This document shows, piece after piece, positions 45,941 to 58,298 of a stretch of DNA of 64,000 nucleotides. Source of the stretch: Auricularia sp. M13. Taxonomy: Eukaryota > Basidiomycota > Agaricomycetes > Auriculariales > Auriculariaceae. The first letter of the stretch is position 1. Each line of letters starts with the position of its first letter. The notes under the pieces were generated by a model. The model saw only the letters and a list, made by a program, of their open reading frames with translations, did not search any database and was not told the DNA's origin. Location of the stretch: NCBI GenBank assembly GCA_037042915.1, contig CM073194.1, positions 1,426,001-1,490,000 of the forward strand, written 5' to 3'. The position numbers and the translations under genes are program-made.

Positions 45941-48900
45941 TTATCGCGTTCCACCCAGCCGCTCAGGGTCTGGCATACTGAGTACCTTGACCGAAGGCAT
46001 AATCTTGAGCCCGTCAAGCCCTTGCGGGCTGATAAGAACGTATTGCTTCCTGTCGGCCTCGTTCGCAGCTTCCATCTGAGGTTCGGGTACATCAGCGAAC
46101 ACTCGATTTGTTGTCCGGCTGGGTACTCACAATCATTCGCATCGTAACTTTTCGGTTGACCGCATCCATAAAGACGTCGAACTCGTCTGGGCAGGCGTCA
46201 ACAGGAGGATCAACAAGGAATGGGCGATTTACCAAGACACCGGACAGGGCTGCCAATGCAATCCCAAAGGGAGAGCAGGAAGCAGATCGTGGAAAACGAC
46301 TTCTCGCCTCCACTCAAGGCTCGAGGGTCTTTGACAGATGTCGTTCCTTGGTCCTCAGTCCGCACCTACATCCAGATTAACGAACGCTCGACGGTTAATA
46401 AAACTGGCCACTGACCTCGAGCCTGAGCTCGCTCTTTGAGTGCTTCAGAGTCACCTTACCATAGAACGCTCGGCAGGACAAGTGGTACGTAAACTGCATC
46501 TTGCAGCGAAGACTCATGAACATGCGGAACATGCACCACTTATCCCGGCGTTCGTCGAGCGCAGCCTCAGCGGCCTAGGGAATTTCAGTATTTGCCATCA
46601 ACGAGGCGTGGACTTGCACGCTGACCTGGACCAGCTTGCTCAGATCTTTGTAAAACTTCTTGGCGCGCTTGTATTCGGCTTCCGCTTCCTGCAGGTCGTG
46701 CGAGATTTCCTCAATTGTCGCACCGTGTCTACGCAACGATCGGTGAGCGGGGAATCACGGTGAAAGCTGGAACAACGAACTCTTTCTGATGCTTCTCAAG
46801 AGTGCTCTTGAGACTGTTCAATTTGTTGTCGAGAAAGCGAACACTGCGAGTATGCTCAACGCGAGGGGAGATTAACGTGGCTTTCTCGGTCCATTGCTAC
46901 GAATTTAGATTCAGTATTGAAACCGATAATAGATGAGAAACACGCACCGCAAGCTCGTCATCACGCGAGTTGACAGCGGTCTCGAGGCTATCAATCTCGA
47001 CTTGTTCGGCGTCGCGCTTCTGCTCAAGGGCCGTGACTTGCTTTCCGAGCTTCAGGAAGTTCTCAGCCGCTTCCATTACGTGCGCCTAAACCTGTGAGCC
47101 GCCAGTTAGACAACCGGAAAGGGTACACACCTTGATGTCAAGGTATTCAGCATCTTGAAAGTCGAGCTCCCTTTGGATCTCTTCGACACGCGCACGGAGA
47201 GGCTTGAGTTCATCCGATTTCTGTCGCAACCGATGTAGGAGTGTCGTGAACTGCTGCGTCACAGATTTCTTCGCGGCCTCCTCTTCCTGAGGGAGCCATC
47301 AGGACATGCTGGAATGCAGCGGGGCCATACGACATACGGCTTTCGAAGTCTCAAACCCGGCGACGCTGACAGGTGCCGCTTGAGCTTGCTCCTCCATGAG
47401 CGCGCGTAATTTGTTGCGAAGTTGGTTCTGGTCGCGTTTCGCCTGTCGTTCAACTTGCTGGAAGATTCGTCTTTAGCGTTAAACCATGGAGACGAGGTCT
47501 TGAAGCTGACCTGCATGCGCTGATACTGTCGCTTTGCGTCTGCAGCGGCCGTTTGAAGTTGTTGAACAGAGGTACCAAGCTGCTTATATCGAGCTTCGGC
47601 AGTCACCTTCTCTTGTTTCAGGCGGCTGTAGCATGACGTTTCAACCCGTGGACGTCACTATTGAAGATGCCTTCACGTACCGAATTTCCGCAGCGAGATC
47701 GCTCCCAACGAACAACGTCTGGCGGGGATCCGTTCGGCCCAATTTGGACAGCGTGCTTACAGCTCCACCGCCATCTCTGGAAGAATAGTCAATTTTTGGT
47801 ACGAGTCAGAGATGGCGATGGAACTCACTCATATACTCGCACCATCAACATGTCGTCTGCGGCAAGCGAAAAGGCTAATCGGGCCTCCTCGCAAAGTTTC
47901 TGGGCTTTTACGCGCGTTGTAGTCAGGCCCGTGCGCTCTATTTTGTGCGCGTTGATGAATACGCGCAAAGCCCACTCATTCGAAATCTAGTTTCGCTCAG
48001 CATCAGATAGTAACTCGTTCAAGAACCTCAAACCTTGAGCGCTCTCAAAATGGTAGGAACGCCTTCCGCCGGTTCGCCCTTCGAGTAGTCGAAAACGTCG
48101 ACGGGCGATATTATTATGGGGGTCTGCGGACTGGCGAAGCGTCAGCGAGGAGTACCAGAGAAGATAAGTGACCAAACGCACTTCCCAGTGCGGTTGAGAA
48201 TCGCCTTGAGCTTGGCACGATCTCGAATATCGCTGACCACAAACGACATCATGGTTCTCCCCATGTACGACCTCAGCGCCGGCGCCCACCGTTTATCCTT
48301 GAGCTCGACGAAGAGGCCCAAGGGACCGATCGGCGGAAACTTGGTCGCCCACGGACCTTCGTCGCGAATCGATTGGATGACGACCTTGATATTGTTTCCG
48401 TAGACTGCGAGGCTGTTGACCTGCTGAGCTAGGCAGCGGTTAATGTGCTCCGTGAGCTCGGAAAGCTGCTTCTCGAGCTGCGTGCGCTCCTTGGTCGACG
48501 CCTGCAAGCGTTTCTCCGCCTCCTCCTTGGCCGTCGCGTGCCCCTCAAGCTCGGCCGTCGCGCTGCGCAGGGACGCCTCCGCCTCGTCTGCCGTCTCCTT
48601 GCACGCGTCGATGCGCGATTGGATCTCGGCGAGCTTTTCCTGCGAGTCGGCCTCCAGCTTGCGCGCCTCGGCTTGGATCTTCTCCTGCAACTCGTTGATG
48701 CGGTTATTGAGCCGGCCGATTTCGCGATCCATCTGCTTCTGCTCCGCCTGGGAGCGCGAGAGGAGGCGTCAGTCGCGGTCACATCGAGCGGCCAATCAAG
48801 GCAATCGGAAATCACCTGAAACTCGCGTATTTCTGTAGTAATGGTCCGCATTTGTTTGGTCAGGTCAGACTTCTCCGCCTCGAGGGCCCTGCGTTCTTCT

Positions 48901-50456
48901 TTGTCCGGCAGCTCAGCCTCAGCGGCCCGTAAACGCCCCTCAGACATGCCGTGCTCAATCTAGAAATCAGCCGGTCATCAGCGGTCATTATCCCAGGAAA
49001 GGCAGCGAGCGCAGGATAAAACGCGGACGAACTCGGAGTTCCTCTAACTTCTGGTCAATCTGCCGCAGTCGCGCCTTGCCGCGTGATAACCGCTGGTTGA
49101 CTTCTTCGAGGTCAGCCTGCTTTGCCGCGACATGTGCCCACGCCAACTCCGCGCCAAGCTGATCCTTCTCGCGCTCCATGTCGCGCGCGCGCTCTGCTTG
49201 GGCATACCGCGCGCTTGCGAGTTCACGCTTGTTTTGCAGGTCGACCATTATGTCCTTCCCGTTGTCCGCGTAACGTTGGGCTTGAGCGATCTTTGCGTCG
49301 ATGAGCTCGTATTCCTGCAGCAGTTGCGTCAAAAGCGTCCCCCTCATGAAGAACTCGTATTTGTCGTGGGGGCGCGATGAACCGAGGAACTGTCTTGAAC
49401 GGCGTGAGTATACCCACTATGCGCAGACCCATCGGGGAAATGTACCTCGCAGCATCTGTCGGGCATCTTGTTAATGAGCCAGACAACCGAACTGCAATGC
49501 GGGGACGAACCTTGCGTGAGAACGGTCAGGGGATTATCAATTTGAATATTCAAGTGGTCGCAGATGGCAGTCAGGTCTGCTTTTCGTCGCGATATGACAG
49601 TTCCAGACGAATTCTTGAGCTTGTAGGTGGATCCGCCATCTCGCGGTATCGTTCTCGTTACATAGATAACGTCTCCATAAACCTCGTTTCTGTACGCGTC
49701 GTCGCCCTTGTTCAGGATACCGACAGTAACCTCGGCCTGACTACATGGGGTTCATACGGCGTCCAGAACTGAGAGAAATGATTGTGCATACCTCGCGCCC
49801 TCCTTGACGAATGATTTGAGGCCCGACCCGCGGCCCGTTGTGGCAGCTGTCCCGCCCAAAGCAATTGTGAGCCCTGAGAGAATAGCGCTCTTTCCGCCTA
49901 TCGTCGTTGAGATATACACTCCTACTGCGGAAAAGGGCGAACTTACTCCCGTTACGACCTGCCTATCTATCAGCGGAGAATGGGGTTCAGCAACGACGCG
50001 ACGCACCAATAATGAAATTGCATTGCGGCCCAAACTCCAGCGTAAGGTTGCCGTGGCACATGAAGTTCTGCAGTTCGAGGGACATAATGATGCCGCAGTC
50101 TGCTATGGCCTGAGAATGCAAGGGTTGTTGAGTTGGGTGCGATGCGCCACCGGAATCGAACTGGTTGTAACACGCACGCCCGCTCCGCCTTTGGACCGCC
50201 GCTGTTCGATGCGGGCCTGCATACGCTCGCTCTCTCGGCGCTCAAACTCCTCCTCCTCGCGCTCGAGCTCCTCGCCCGTGAGCTCCCACATGCGCTTGCC
50301 GCTCTCGGAGCGCGGCGTGGCGGGCAGCACGGACTTGCCCTTGCCGTGGCCATTGCGCAGGAGGCGGCCGCCGTCTTCGTTGAGCACGCGGACCCGTTTG
50401 GACGCGCGCTGCGTATCGGAGTAGCTGTCGTCCGCGGCGCGAGGACGCTTGACCAT
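45941..50456 (-). CDS. smc6: Structural maintenance of chromosomes protein 6 (Smc6)
   Basis: A multi-exon minus-strand gene from the ATG at 50456 ([20 protein letters not shown]) to the stop at 45941. After a basic, disordered N-terminus comes the Smc6 head: [30 protein letters not shown], then [15 protein letters not shown] (Walker A) with [15 protein letters not shown]. Long coiled coils follow (for example [20 protein letters not shown]), then the hinge ([42 protein letters not shown]) and the second coil. The C-terminal head has [20 protein letters not shown] and [20 protein letters not shown], split by a 46-base intron. Smc6 forms the Smc5/6 complex in DNA repair and rDNA stability. Not every internal exon border was checked, but the ATPase motifs and hinge are intact. 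Confidence 0.93.
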
Positions 50457-50459
50457 CAC

Positions 50460-53000
50460 CGCAACCGGAAAAGGGAGACCGAGCGGGAATTGAATTCCGC
50501 AACGCCTCTCAACCCGAGCCACCATCTCGGCCGCAACGCCCGCTCAAGCTCGCAAACCGGAATTGCTGCATCCTGCATCTACTGGCACATGCGCTCTAGG
50601 CCTTCCACGCTGGGTGTGCCCGGTGCAAGCTGCTATCTATGCCCTCTGGCTGATTCAGCCGGATTCAAACACTACGAACCAAATCGCATTTTCGTTGAAC
50701 CCACTTCCCTCCTTGGTGAAAGCTCGTCCTTTGCTGGCCTTGTTGACCATGGGAGATATAGCAAAAACCCACCCCACGGCTGATATCCAGGTGAGCCCGT
50801 GGACCTCTCACGCGTATCCAAAGGCAGAGTGGGTCTAGAACCAATCGACCCAGCGAGCTGTTCCGCAGGCTATCTGGACGCGCCAGCTGGTCGTCTACTA
50901 GACGAAGCTTTCTTGATTCTACCGCCTGGCGCCGAGTAAACTGCTCCCCAGGCGTCCGATCTCGTCGGCGTGCGAATGCGCTTGCGGGCTCTCAGAGTCA
51001 AGTCTCTGTTAGCGAGCGCCCCATGTCTCGAAATATACACAACAGATCCAAATTCTTGGCCAGCCGACTCGGAGACTCGGCTCAAGCCTAGAAATGTCTT
51101 GATTGTACATAGGTTGTCAATGCCAATTTGAGCGATTGGCTCGGACGGTACGTGCAAGCAATTTCGTTCCAGAAATACCTGGACGCGCTCGTTTCATGGC
51201 TTTACCACTGCCTCCGGGTCCATTATCTTGCGCTTATTAGGAGACTTGTTGCGCGTACATTGGGCGATTAACAACCGCTCGGTGTTCGAATAGATTTCGA
51301 ACTCGGCTTTCTTCCTCAGAGCGGTTTACATGGACTTCGCCGTCCCTCGAACTCGTCGCCCTCTTCATTCGTTCCATTTTACTGCCTCCACAAGTCTTTC
51401 AAGGCGAGCACCTATACAACAGGTTCCCGTGGCGCAGATTTCCTGGAGCTCGGGCAATGAAGAACGACCACTGTCAAGACGGCGCCATGCTCGCGGACGC
51501 CACTCAACCCCACAGTACGGCAAAGAATTGGCTAAAGATTGCTTTATGGAGACGCATTGGGCTGTGCACACGCTCAACTGTCGTTCCCACTGCCCATCGC
51601 CGCCAGGACGCCGTCTGTGATCTGCCGCCACACATTCTACCATACATGCTCTTGGAATCCTACCCCTGCCACAGCCCAGTGCCGCATAGGATTGAACCCG
51701 TCCGTCATGACGGAGCGACCGTCGCAGGCCAACGGGGCTTCCGATGTCGAGCTTCAGCGAAGACGACGTGACACGTTCTCTGCCTACCAACAACCTATCG
51801 ATGGGTTAACTCTTACGAAGTCCCCGGCAAAGCGGTGCTCCTTCTGTGCGCCGGCAGCTGTCTCTCTCGAAGTTAGGTCACGGCGCCGCCCGTGTGGGAG
51901 ATGCATCTGTGTCCACGACAAGTGCAACCTGATTCGCTCCAATCTTGGTGAATGCCTTGCTCGAACGGGTCTGGCGGCAACAATTCTCAGCGACGATCTA
52001 CGCTGAGGATAAACTCCGGTCCCCCGAACAGTCCTGGATGGCTTCATTGCGCCCCAGGCAACCTCGGGTGACGCCAATAGTCTCCTGACACACTCCTGCG
52101 CGGATTCACGCTGGCGATGTGCAGCACCCTTGATGCAAAGCCGACGCGGCTCAGTGCCCTCGATTCGCCACCGGTTCCACGGCGCCCACAAGCACGGCAC
52201 GTCAGTTGGTATGCTATCTGGACAAAGGTGGATCGTCATTAGTATACGAGCATTCCGTTGGGCCTTCCCTGGGCCTTCTGGCGCGGGGTTGTCCGCTTCG
52301 GGCTGGGCACAGTGTGGGAGCGGTCTGCCCTGGGAAAGGATGCATGTACTAGCAGACGACCCTATTCGCAGTCGTCGCAGCCCGTCCATCTTCGTCCATG
52401 CCCTCCCGTCTCTGCGTCATCGCGAATGTCAACAACACTGGACAGGTCCCGGGAACAGCACGCCGATCACTGGATGACCTCTGCTTGAGCCTGCGCACGC
52501 ACCGCACGTACACACACGCGCGGCGATCCTTGGCCTCCGTCGCGGAATCGGATGCCTTCACCCCCTGGATGCCCGTTGCTACGATTGCGTTCCGTCCCAT
52601 TGTTGAAGCGCCCCGGACGCTAATCGCATTATCTCAACGTGCCCTGGCCTGTCCGTCATCCGCGTTCCGTTCCCCCGGCGTTCTCGTCCCTGACTCCGGC
52701 CGGGTGCATCGTGGCATGAATCCTATCGCGAGCCCCTGAAAGGAGCGCCGTTGCGATTCGCAAACGCAATGCTGACAGTGAAACACCCGCCGCGCAGACG
52801 CGCACATTACTCACGCACACACACGCACACACACCATCCAGTGGACACGCAGCTGCAGCAACGCAGCTTCGGTGGATTTTCCTGGACCTCGACACCTGCT
52901 CTCCCCATGGCAGCCTTGCAATGCGTGGGTGATTCCCACGCGATCTTCCGGAAGAGAGCTCTGACAGGGCCTGTCAACCATTGACGCTTTGCCAATGCCC
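50460..53000. other. Gene-poor stretch, no confident gene
   Basis: About 2.5 kb upstream of smc6. Long open frames occur on both strands (for example minus 52389-51784), but their composition (Arg/Ser/Cys-rich) and the lack of splice sites point to chance. A (CACACG)n-type tract occurs near 52810-52835. Confidence 0.4.
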
Positions 53001-53007
53001 GCCGTCC

Positions 53008-53508
53008 TTACAATGGAGGAATATGAGAATCGCCGGACGGGCCGGTACTTGAGATCATGCGAACTGCTGCCTTGCCCACCAAGGGACTCTGATCCCCGCA
53101 GCGAGGGCACGCGACGTCTAGCGCGGCGCAGAGCATGACATATGCGCCGCCATTCCCAGCCTGAGTCAGGACTCCTGTCATGAGCGATCTCTGGAGATCA
53201 CGGACGCATGGCAGTATGTAATAGGATTTAATGTCGGCGCGGGAGCACAAGGGGTGTTGTAGGATCGCCTCCGCACCCGAGCTGTACAAGAGATCCAGAC
53301 AATACAGTCGCATTGAAAGCGCAGTGGCAAACTTGTGCCAATCGTTCCCCTGAGTCCATGCCCGCAGCCCTCTGCAGGTAAGCACTGAGAACCGCAGCTT
53401 CTCGACACGCAGCTCTCGCACCTCGAATGAGATGCGAGCGCAGAGACCGCACTCGACGCTTTGGGATGAGATCATGTGCCAGGCCCAATGCAGCCGCGGG
53501 GATGGCAT
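53008..53508 (-). CDS. Possible 166-residue hypothetical protein or terminal exon
   Basis: An uninterrupted frame with protein-like composition: ELRVEKLRFSVLTCRGLRAW, HKFATALSMRLYCLDLLYSS, DIKSYYILPCVRDLQRSLMT, and a Cys pair in CPRCGDQSPLVGKAAVRMI. It could be the last exon of a longer gene whose upstream part is not visible, or a decayed copy. No family is recognised with confidence. It is the only convincing coding-like segment in the 50.5-57 kb interval. Confidence 0.4.
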   Translation of the reverse strand: MPSPRLHWAWHMISSQSVECGLCARISFEVRELRVEKLRFSVLTCRGLRAWTQGNDWHKFATALSMRLYCLDLLYSSGAEAILQHPLCSRADIKSYYILPCVRDLQRSLMTGVLTQAGNGGAYVMLCAALDVACPRCGDQSPLVGKAAVRMISSTGPSGDSHIPPL

Positions 53509-53514
53509 CGACTA

Positions 53515-56500
53515 CACCCGGGGCGCGCTTCCCTCTTCCCGGGCTTCTGCAGCACAACGAGAACTCGTCCACACGCAGCGTGTATAAGTCCTATTCTGAC
53601 GGTCCCCTTTCCATAGAAACTTACACATCGAACATCGAACATACACTTGCCACGGTGGAATCGAGCCCCTGGACTCTGATTGTCAAGAAACATGCAACAC
53701 ACTGCAGTGCTCACACAGTCTCCACGTCCATTCTGGGCGCAGAGACGCAGTAACGGCGCTGCTCTGGCCCAATGGCCCGCGTCTGGCCAAGGTCGAGTGT
53801 ACAAGTTTAGATTTCCTAGCCTGGCCACAAGATGTGTTACTGTACACTACGCTAACCACGCGGGCTCTATCATCAATATCGACAAGGAAACACAAGACCC
53901 TGACCTCGGGCGCACTAACAGACTCCGTGTCCCCTTCCCATTCATCCATCCCATTGAAATTCGCACCAGTTGAAGTCGCAGGAAGCGATCCAGAGGCCCG
54001 GCGGCCGGCAATCCGCTCTTCCCTCCAATCGATTATCCTTCCCCACACGAGCACGGCTTGGTATGTATGCCGGGCGGAGATTTGCAAGCTCAGCTGCTCT
54101 GGCATAGCATAGCACCCACTGTGGCGGGGAGCGGAGCGGAGGGACGAGATCTGAGATCTGAGATCTGATTCAGTCTTGAGTGTGCACCCATTGAACTTGT
54201 GCCGGCTGCCGAATGCCACTCAATTTTGGCGACTGAATGGATCTGGCTCAGAGTCAGGCTGGCTGTCCGGGAGGGGCCCCCCAAATAACGCGACTCTATT
54301 TTGCCTCGCAATTCAGATTCTCAGACCTTATCGTTGCGGTTCCCCGTGTGGGGAATCCACCTCACCTACGAGCTGACGTTCGCCGACGGAGATATCGCAC
54401 GGGCAGAGATAAGTAGAGTGCTGTACCGTGCCTAAGTACTGTATCGAATCTAATCCTGGACCCCATCGCGAGTGTTCCCGCGCACGGGCCCTGTTGCTCC
54501 TGGCTGGTTCGCAGTTCGCCACACAGTACATAATGCATTTGCGAATGATTCCGAGGAATCCGACACCGACAGGATCGTAGCCCTCTCTGTTACGCCTTGC
54601 CCCTCATGATCGAGGTGAATGGGCAGCGCTGTGCGCTGTGCGCTGGCACCCCGCGCACCTGACACCTGACACAGTACAGCAGCCTGATCCCACTGAGCGG
54701 TCGCACATGCCACACAGAGCACGAATGTTAAGCGTTAAGCGCAATAACAAGCGAACCCGGTGCGCCCCGCAGATCGCATGTACATACAGTAGGGCGAGTT
54801 ACGAGACGTGGAGTTCTGCCGCGATGGAACGGGCAAGGGGTTTGGCGATTTGGCAGTCTGATACCCCTTGGTTGCATTGGAAAGCAGAGCAGACGGCGAA
54901 AGTTGAGTTGCGCGGTTGCCTCGTGAGCCAGGAGTTCTGCCGATTGAAAATCAATGGAACGGGCAAGGGTTTGGCGATTTGGCAGTCTGATACCCTTGGT
55001 TGCATTGGGCACTGAGAAAAGCAAGGCTGCCAGAGAGCAGACTGCGAAACTTGAAGTTGAGTTGCACGGCAAGCCAGCGCTGGCACAGTCACTTCCTCTC
55101 ATCGCAGCTCCCCACTGACTCGATGCGAGCCCAAGTCGTCCCGGTAGCTTCACGGCAACTTGTAGTTTGACGAACCCTTCGTTGTATTCAGTGCAAAGCA
55201 GAGCAGAGCACTGGCATGTCGGGGACGAGCAGCGACGATGACATGCCACGTGGGAAGATGATCTCAAAGGACGTGCAGAGTCGGAATCCGCGCCACATCC
55301 TCTAAGATCAACCTGCCCGCGAATCGCTCGAAGACGCGTGAGTCCGAGAACGAGATAGACGAATCGTCGCGCGAGGCTTAGCCCAGTCGCTAGTCACTAA
55401 TATCCAGAGCGTTGAGTCGGCTAGCCAGTACGAGACGAACGAAGCTCGTCGCTCCAGGTCAGGCCCAAAATGAATGCTACAGTGATACAGTAAGTAGCGC
55501 ATCTGCAAGTCGAAATTCGAAGGCTATATTGATATTCGAAGGCTGGAAATCCCAAATCCGAAGGCTGGCGTGATCATCCTATAGCCAGATAGGATGATCA
55601 CCAGGCACCGGGCACGCCTCCTTCCGTGCTCCACTCACAGCAAGCAAAGCAAAGATCCCCGTGTGCACTGCATCCATCGCTGAGCGCAAATCCGACATCG
55701 CCGCATTGGACAGAGCACCACTTTGCACTGAGGCGTCGGACCGCGGTCGTTCGAGGCCGCGATGGGTGCTGGCGACCTTTGTACATTAATGTCCACCGCG
55801 CCGCCGTTCCGAATCGTTCAGCGCCGTCGTCATACCCATAACGACACGCGCACCCTCATGCACCCTGTCCCCCAAATCGCTGAGCATGGGACTCTGAATC
55901 GATGATCCCGGCTATTCTAAAAACAGCCCTCCTCTCAGAGTCAGATCTCGATGATCTTTCAATTTGTGATTCCGCCACCTCGCGCGTCCGCCTCCGAGGG
56001 TGCGCACCCCCAAAGTTGAGATCTAGAGATAAAATAAGTATTAGGTCGGTGCGCTGTGACCTGACCTGACATAAGTAGAACGAGGGCGCGCACCGTTTCT
56101 CTATTACATTAACCGTCGACACAATAGCACTCTTGGATTCGACGCGCAGGCCGACAACTCACCGTCCTGCGCGCCCCTCGAGCACGTCCCTCGTCCCTCG
56201 CGCATGACCATCTGAATCTGAATCAGCGCGCGATTTTCCCGCCCGATCGCGCGAGCGAGGCGGGCGCACGTGCCCGCCTCGTGTGGCCTTCGCCACATGT
56301 AAGTACTAATTCAATTCATTCATCCATTCATCTCCGATGCCGTTTCAATTTCACCGCGCATATACCGTACTGCACTCCTCACAGCCGACAGCGATTGTAC
56401 AAAAAGCGAGCGCGCCGCTCTACTGCGTGCGCCTCGTCGCGGAACCGTCTATTTGGCAAGTGGGGTCGTGAGGTGTGATCGTACAGTAACAGTGACGCGC

Positions 56501-57160
56501 GCTACAATATGGATGGATGGATGGACAAGACAAGTCCCAATGAATGAAACCGGGCGCGAGGCGGGGCCGCGCAAAGGAGAAGGCAAGGCGAAAACGGGCG
56601 AAAGAGAAAGAGAAACAAGTCTTCGATGAGGAAGTTGAACTTGGCCGTGCGCGCAGCGGTGGCGCGCCTGGGCGGGCGAACGTAGAGGGCGTTACGTTCG
56701 CCACGCGGCTGATAAGAGGCCAGGTGAAGTAAGGCGCGACGAAGCGGATTTTGTTTAACGTCGCGCGGGACGGCATGCGGCATGCGGCGGGGCGAATAAA
56801 TAGTAGGGCAGGTTTGGCGGCGGCGTGATTGCTGGCGAGACTGGAGATGATGTGCGTGACGGGGAGAGATAGGATGGAGAGTCCCGAATGTACTACGACG
56901 ATAAAACCCAGAGAGAGAGAGAAAACAAGAGCAAGGTGCAGAGCATATGGGTGGGTGGGTGGCGGGCGGGATGCACAGCGACGGGCGACGGGCGACGAGC
57001 GACGACAGCGGCAAAGGCGGGAGGGGGCGGGGCGTCCGGGCGGCCGGTCTGGCGAGCCGGGCGTGCTTCGATGGATCGAGATGGACGGAGGAGGGTAGGA
57101 GGGAGTCGGGGACCGGGCCGCCCGCCCGCACCGTGCACCCAGGGGAGGAGGGAAAGACCC
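53515..57160. other. Gene-poor stretch with local repeats
   Basis: About 3.6 kb without a supported gene. It contains the 121-base duplication at 54811-55075, a short ATCTGAGATCTG repeat near 54150 and a GATATTCGAAGGCTG-type short repeat near 55515-55570. Confidence 0.45.
54811..55075. repeat. Imperfect tandem duplication, period about 121 bases
   Basis: GAGTTCTGCCG at 54811 recurs at 54932. Each copy then carries GGAACGGGCAAGG, TTTGGCGATTTGGCAGTCTG, ATACC(CC)TTGGTTGCATTGG and a GCAGA...GCGAAA..TTGAGTTGC block. The copies differ by small indels and substitutions. Confidence 0.85.
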
Positions 57161-57163
57161 CGC

Positions 57164-57639
57164 TCAGCGGCGCCCCTGAGACGCGTTTAAGGACGTTGTA
57201 TGCGCGACATGAAAAGAAAATACTCACGGTGCGCATCATGAGCACGGGCGAGTCGGGCTGGTGCCCCGCGGCGGCGGCGCCCGCGTGCGACTGGGCCGAG
57301 CTCTGCGCGAACTGGAGAATTAGCGTCACATTGTGCGCGGGGCGGTGGCGACGCGCGGAGGGACTCACCGCCGTCGAGCTCGGCGCCGTCCGCGACGGGC
57401 CCTGCGCCGTGTTGGCCGCGAGCACCTTTTTCAACTGCGAGCCCATTAGAACAGCTGCGAGCGTCTCAGCCCTGCCCAGCACGCACCTTGGCCTCGCTCT
57501 CCTTGTTGCGCTGGGCCGACGAGGACGGGTGCAGGTTGACCTGGCCGAGGTGCTGGGCCGTCGGGAGCGAGTACAGGGACGCCGAGACGGACGGCAGCGC
57601 AACGATCTTGGGCGCGGGCTGGGCCTGCTTGGTCGACAT
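57164..57639 (-). CDS. Small hypothetical protein (104 residues)
   Basis: Four exons (57639-57487, 57434-57369, 57311-57228, 57175-57164; 315 nt, 104 residues; checked). All introns are phase 0 and 50-60 bases long with good GTGCGT/GTGAGT donors. The sequence is low-complexity and probably disordered: MSTKQAQPAPKIVALPSVSA, HLGQVNLHPSSSAQRNKESE, LKKVLAANTAQGPSRTAPSS, then HQPDSPVLMMRT and a final GRR from a 12-base exon. It has no signal peptide or membrane helix. The family is unknown. Four coherent exons in so short a protein argue strongly for a real gene. Confidence 0.65.
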
Positions 57640-58171
57640 CCTGGCTGGCGGGAGGAGAAAAAAACTAAAGGCAGTGGGAGAAAGCGGAACAGGCCGCGCG
57701 CCCGGCACTTTATACGCCCGCCCGATTAGTTTATTTATTTTCTGCCCTTTTTGCCGCTTTCGGACTGAGCCTTATCTAACGCTAAAAACCGTCCGTGTCA
57801 CACCTGGCCTTCTGCTCCCGCCCCTCCTCCTTCCGAGCCCGCCCTCCGATGCTGGCCCCCGAACGGACGCTGCTGTATATGCCTCATCCCTCCCGCCTAC
57901 TGCTCCCCGTCGCGTTTCCCCCCCATTCGCCCAGTATAAAACGCGTCCCGTATTCGTCCAAGTTCGTATTTCTGCCTCCTGGCGCCTTGCTTATCGCCTC
58001 CGCGACCCAATCTCCCCACAGTCCCAGCTAGATACGCGACTGGCGCGTTCTCTTGTTTGCTTGCTTGCCTCCAGGTCTTCCCTCGCGCTCTTAGCCTATC
58101 CGCACGGGTCTCAGCCTCTCACGTCTTGATCTCGATGTGGCAGCTCCGGATGGGCGACTCGAGACGGTGGG

Positions 58172-58298
58172 AACGTCCAATGCCCGACGACCTCTGCGAA
58201 ACGTCCAATGCCCGACGAGCTCCTGCAGACGTCCAATGCCCGACGAGCTCCTGCAAACGTCCAATGCTTATCGAGCTCCCTCTACAGACGTCCAATCC
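58172..58298. repeat. Tandem repeat, five copies of a 28-31 base unit
   Basis: The core ACGTCCAATGCCCGACGAGC begins at 58172, 58201, 58229, 58257 and, degenerate, at 58288. Related GCGTCCAACACC copies recur near 58540-58575. Confidence 0.85.

Noticed and set aside
51784-52389. Minus-strand 201-residue frame upstream of smc6
   Set aside because: Arg/Ser/Pro-rich with no domain, no splice context and mixed codon usage; it looks like chance.
56500-57602. Minus-strand 366-residue frame
   Set aside because: It contains Ser/Pro/Arg-rich low-complexity sequence and runs through the introns of the 104-residue gene, whose exon set is coherent.
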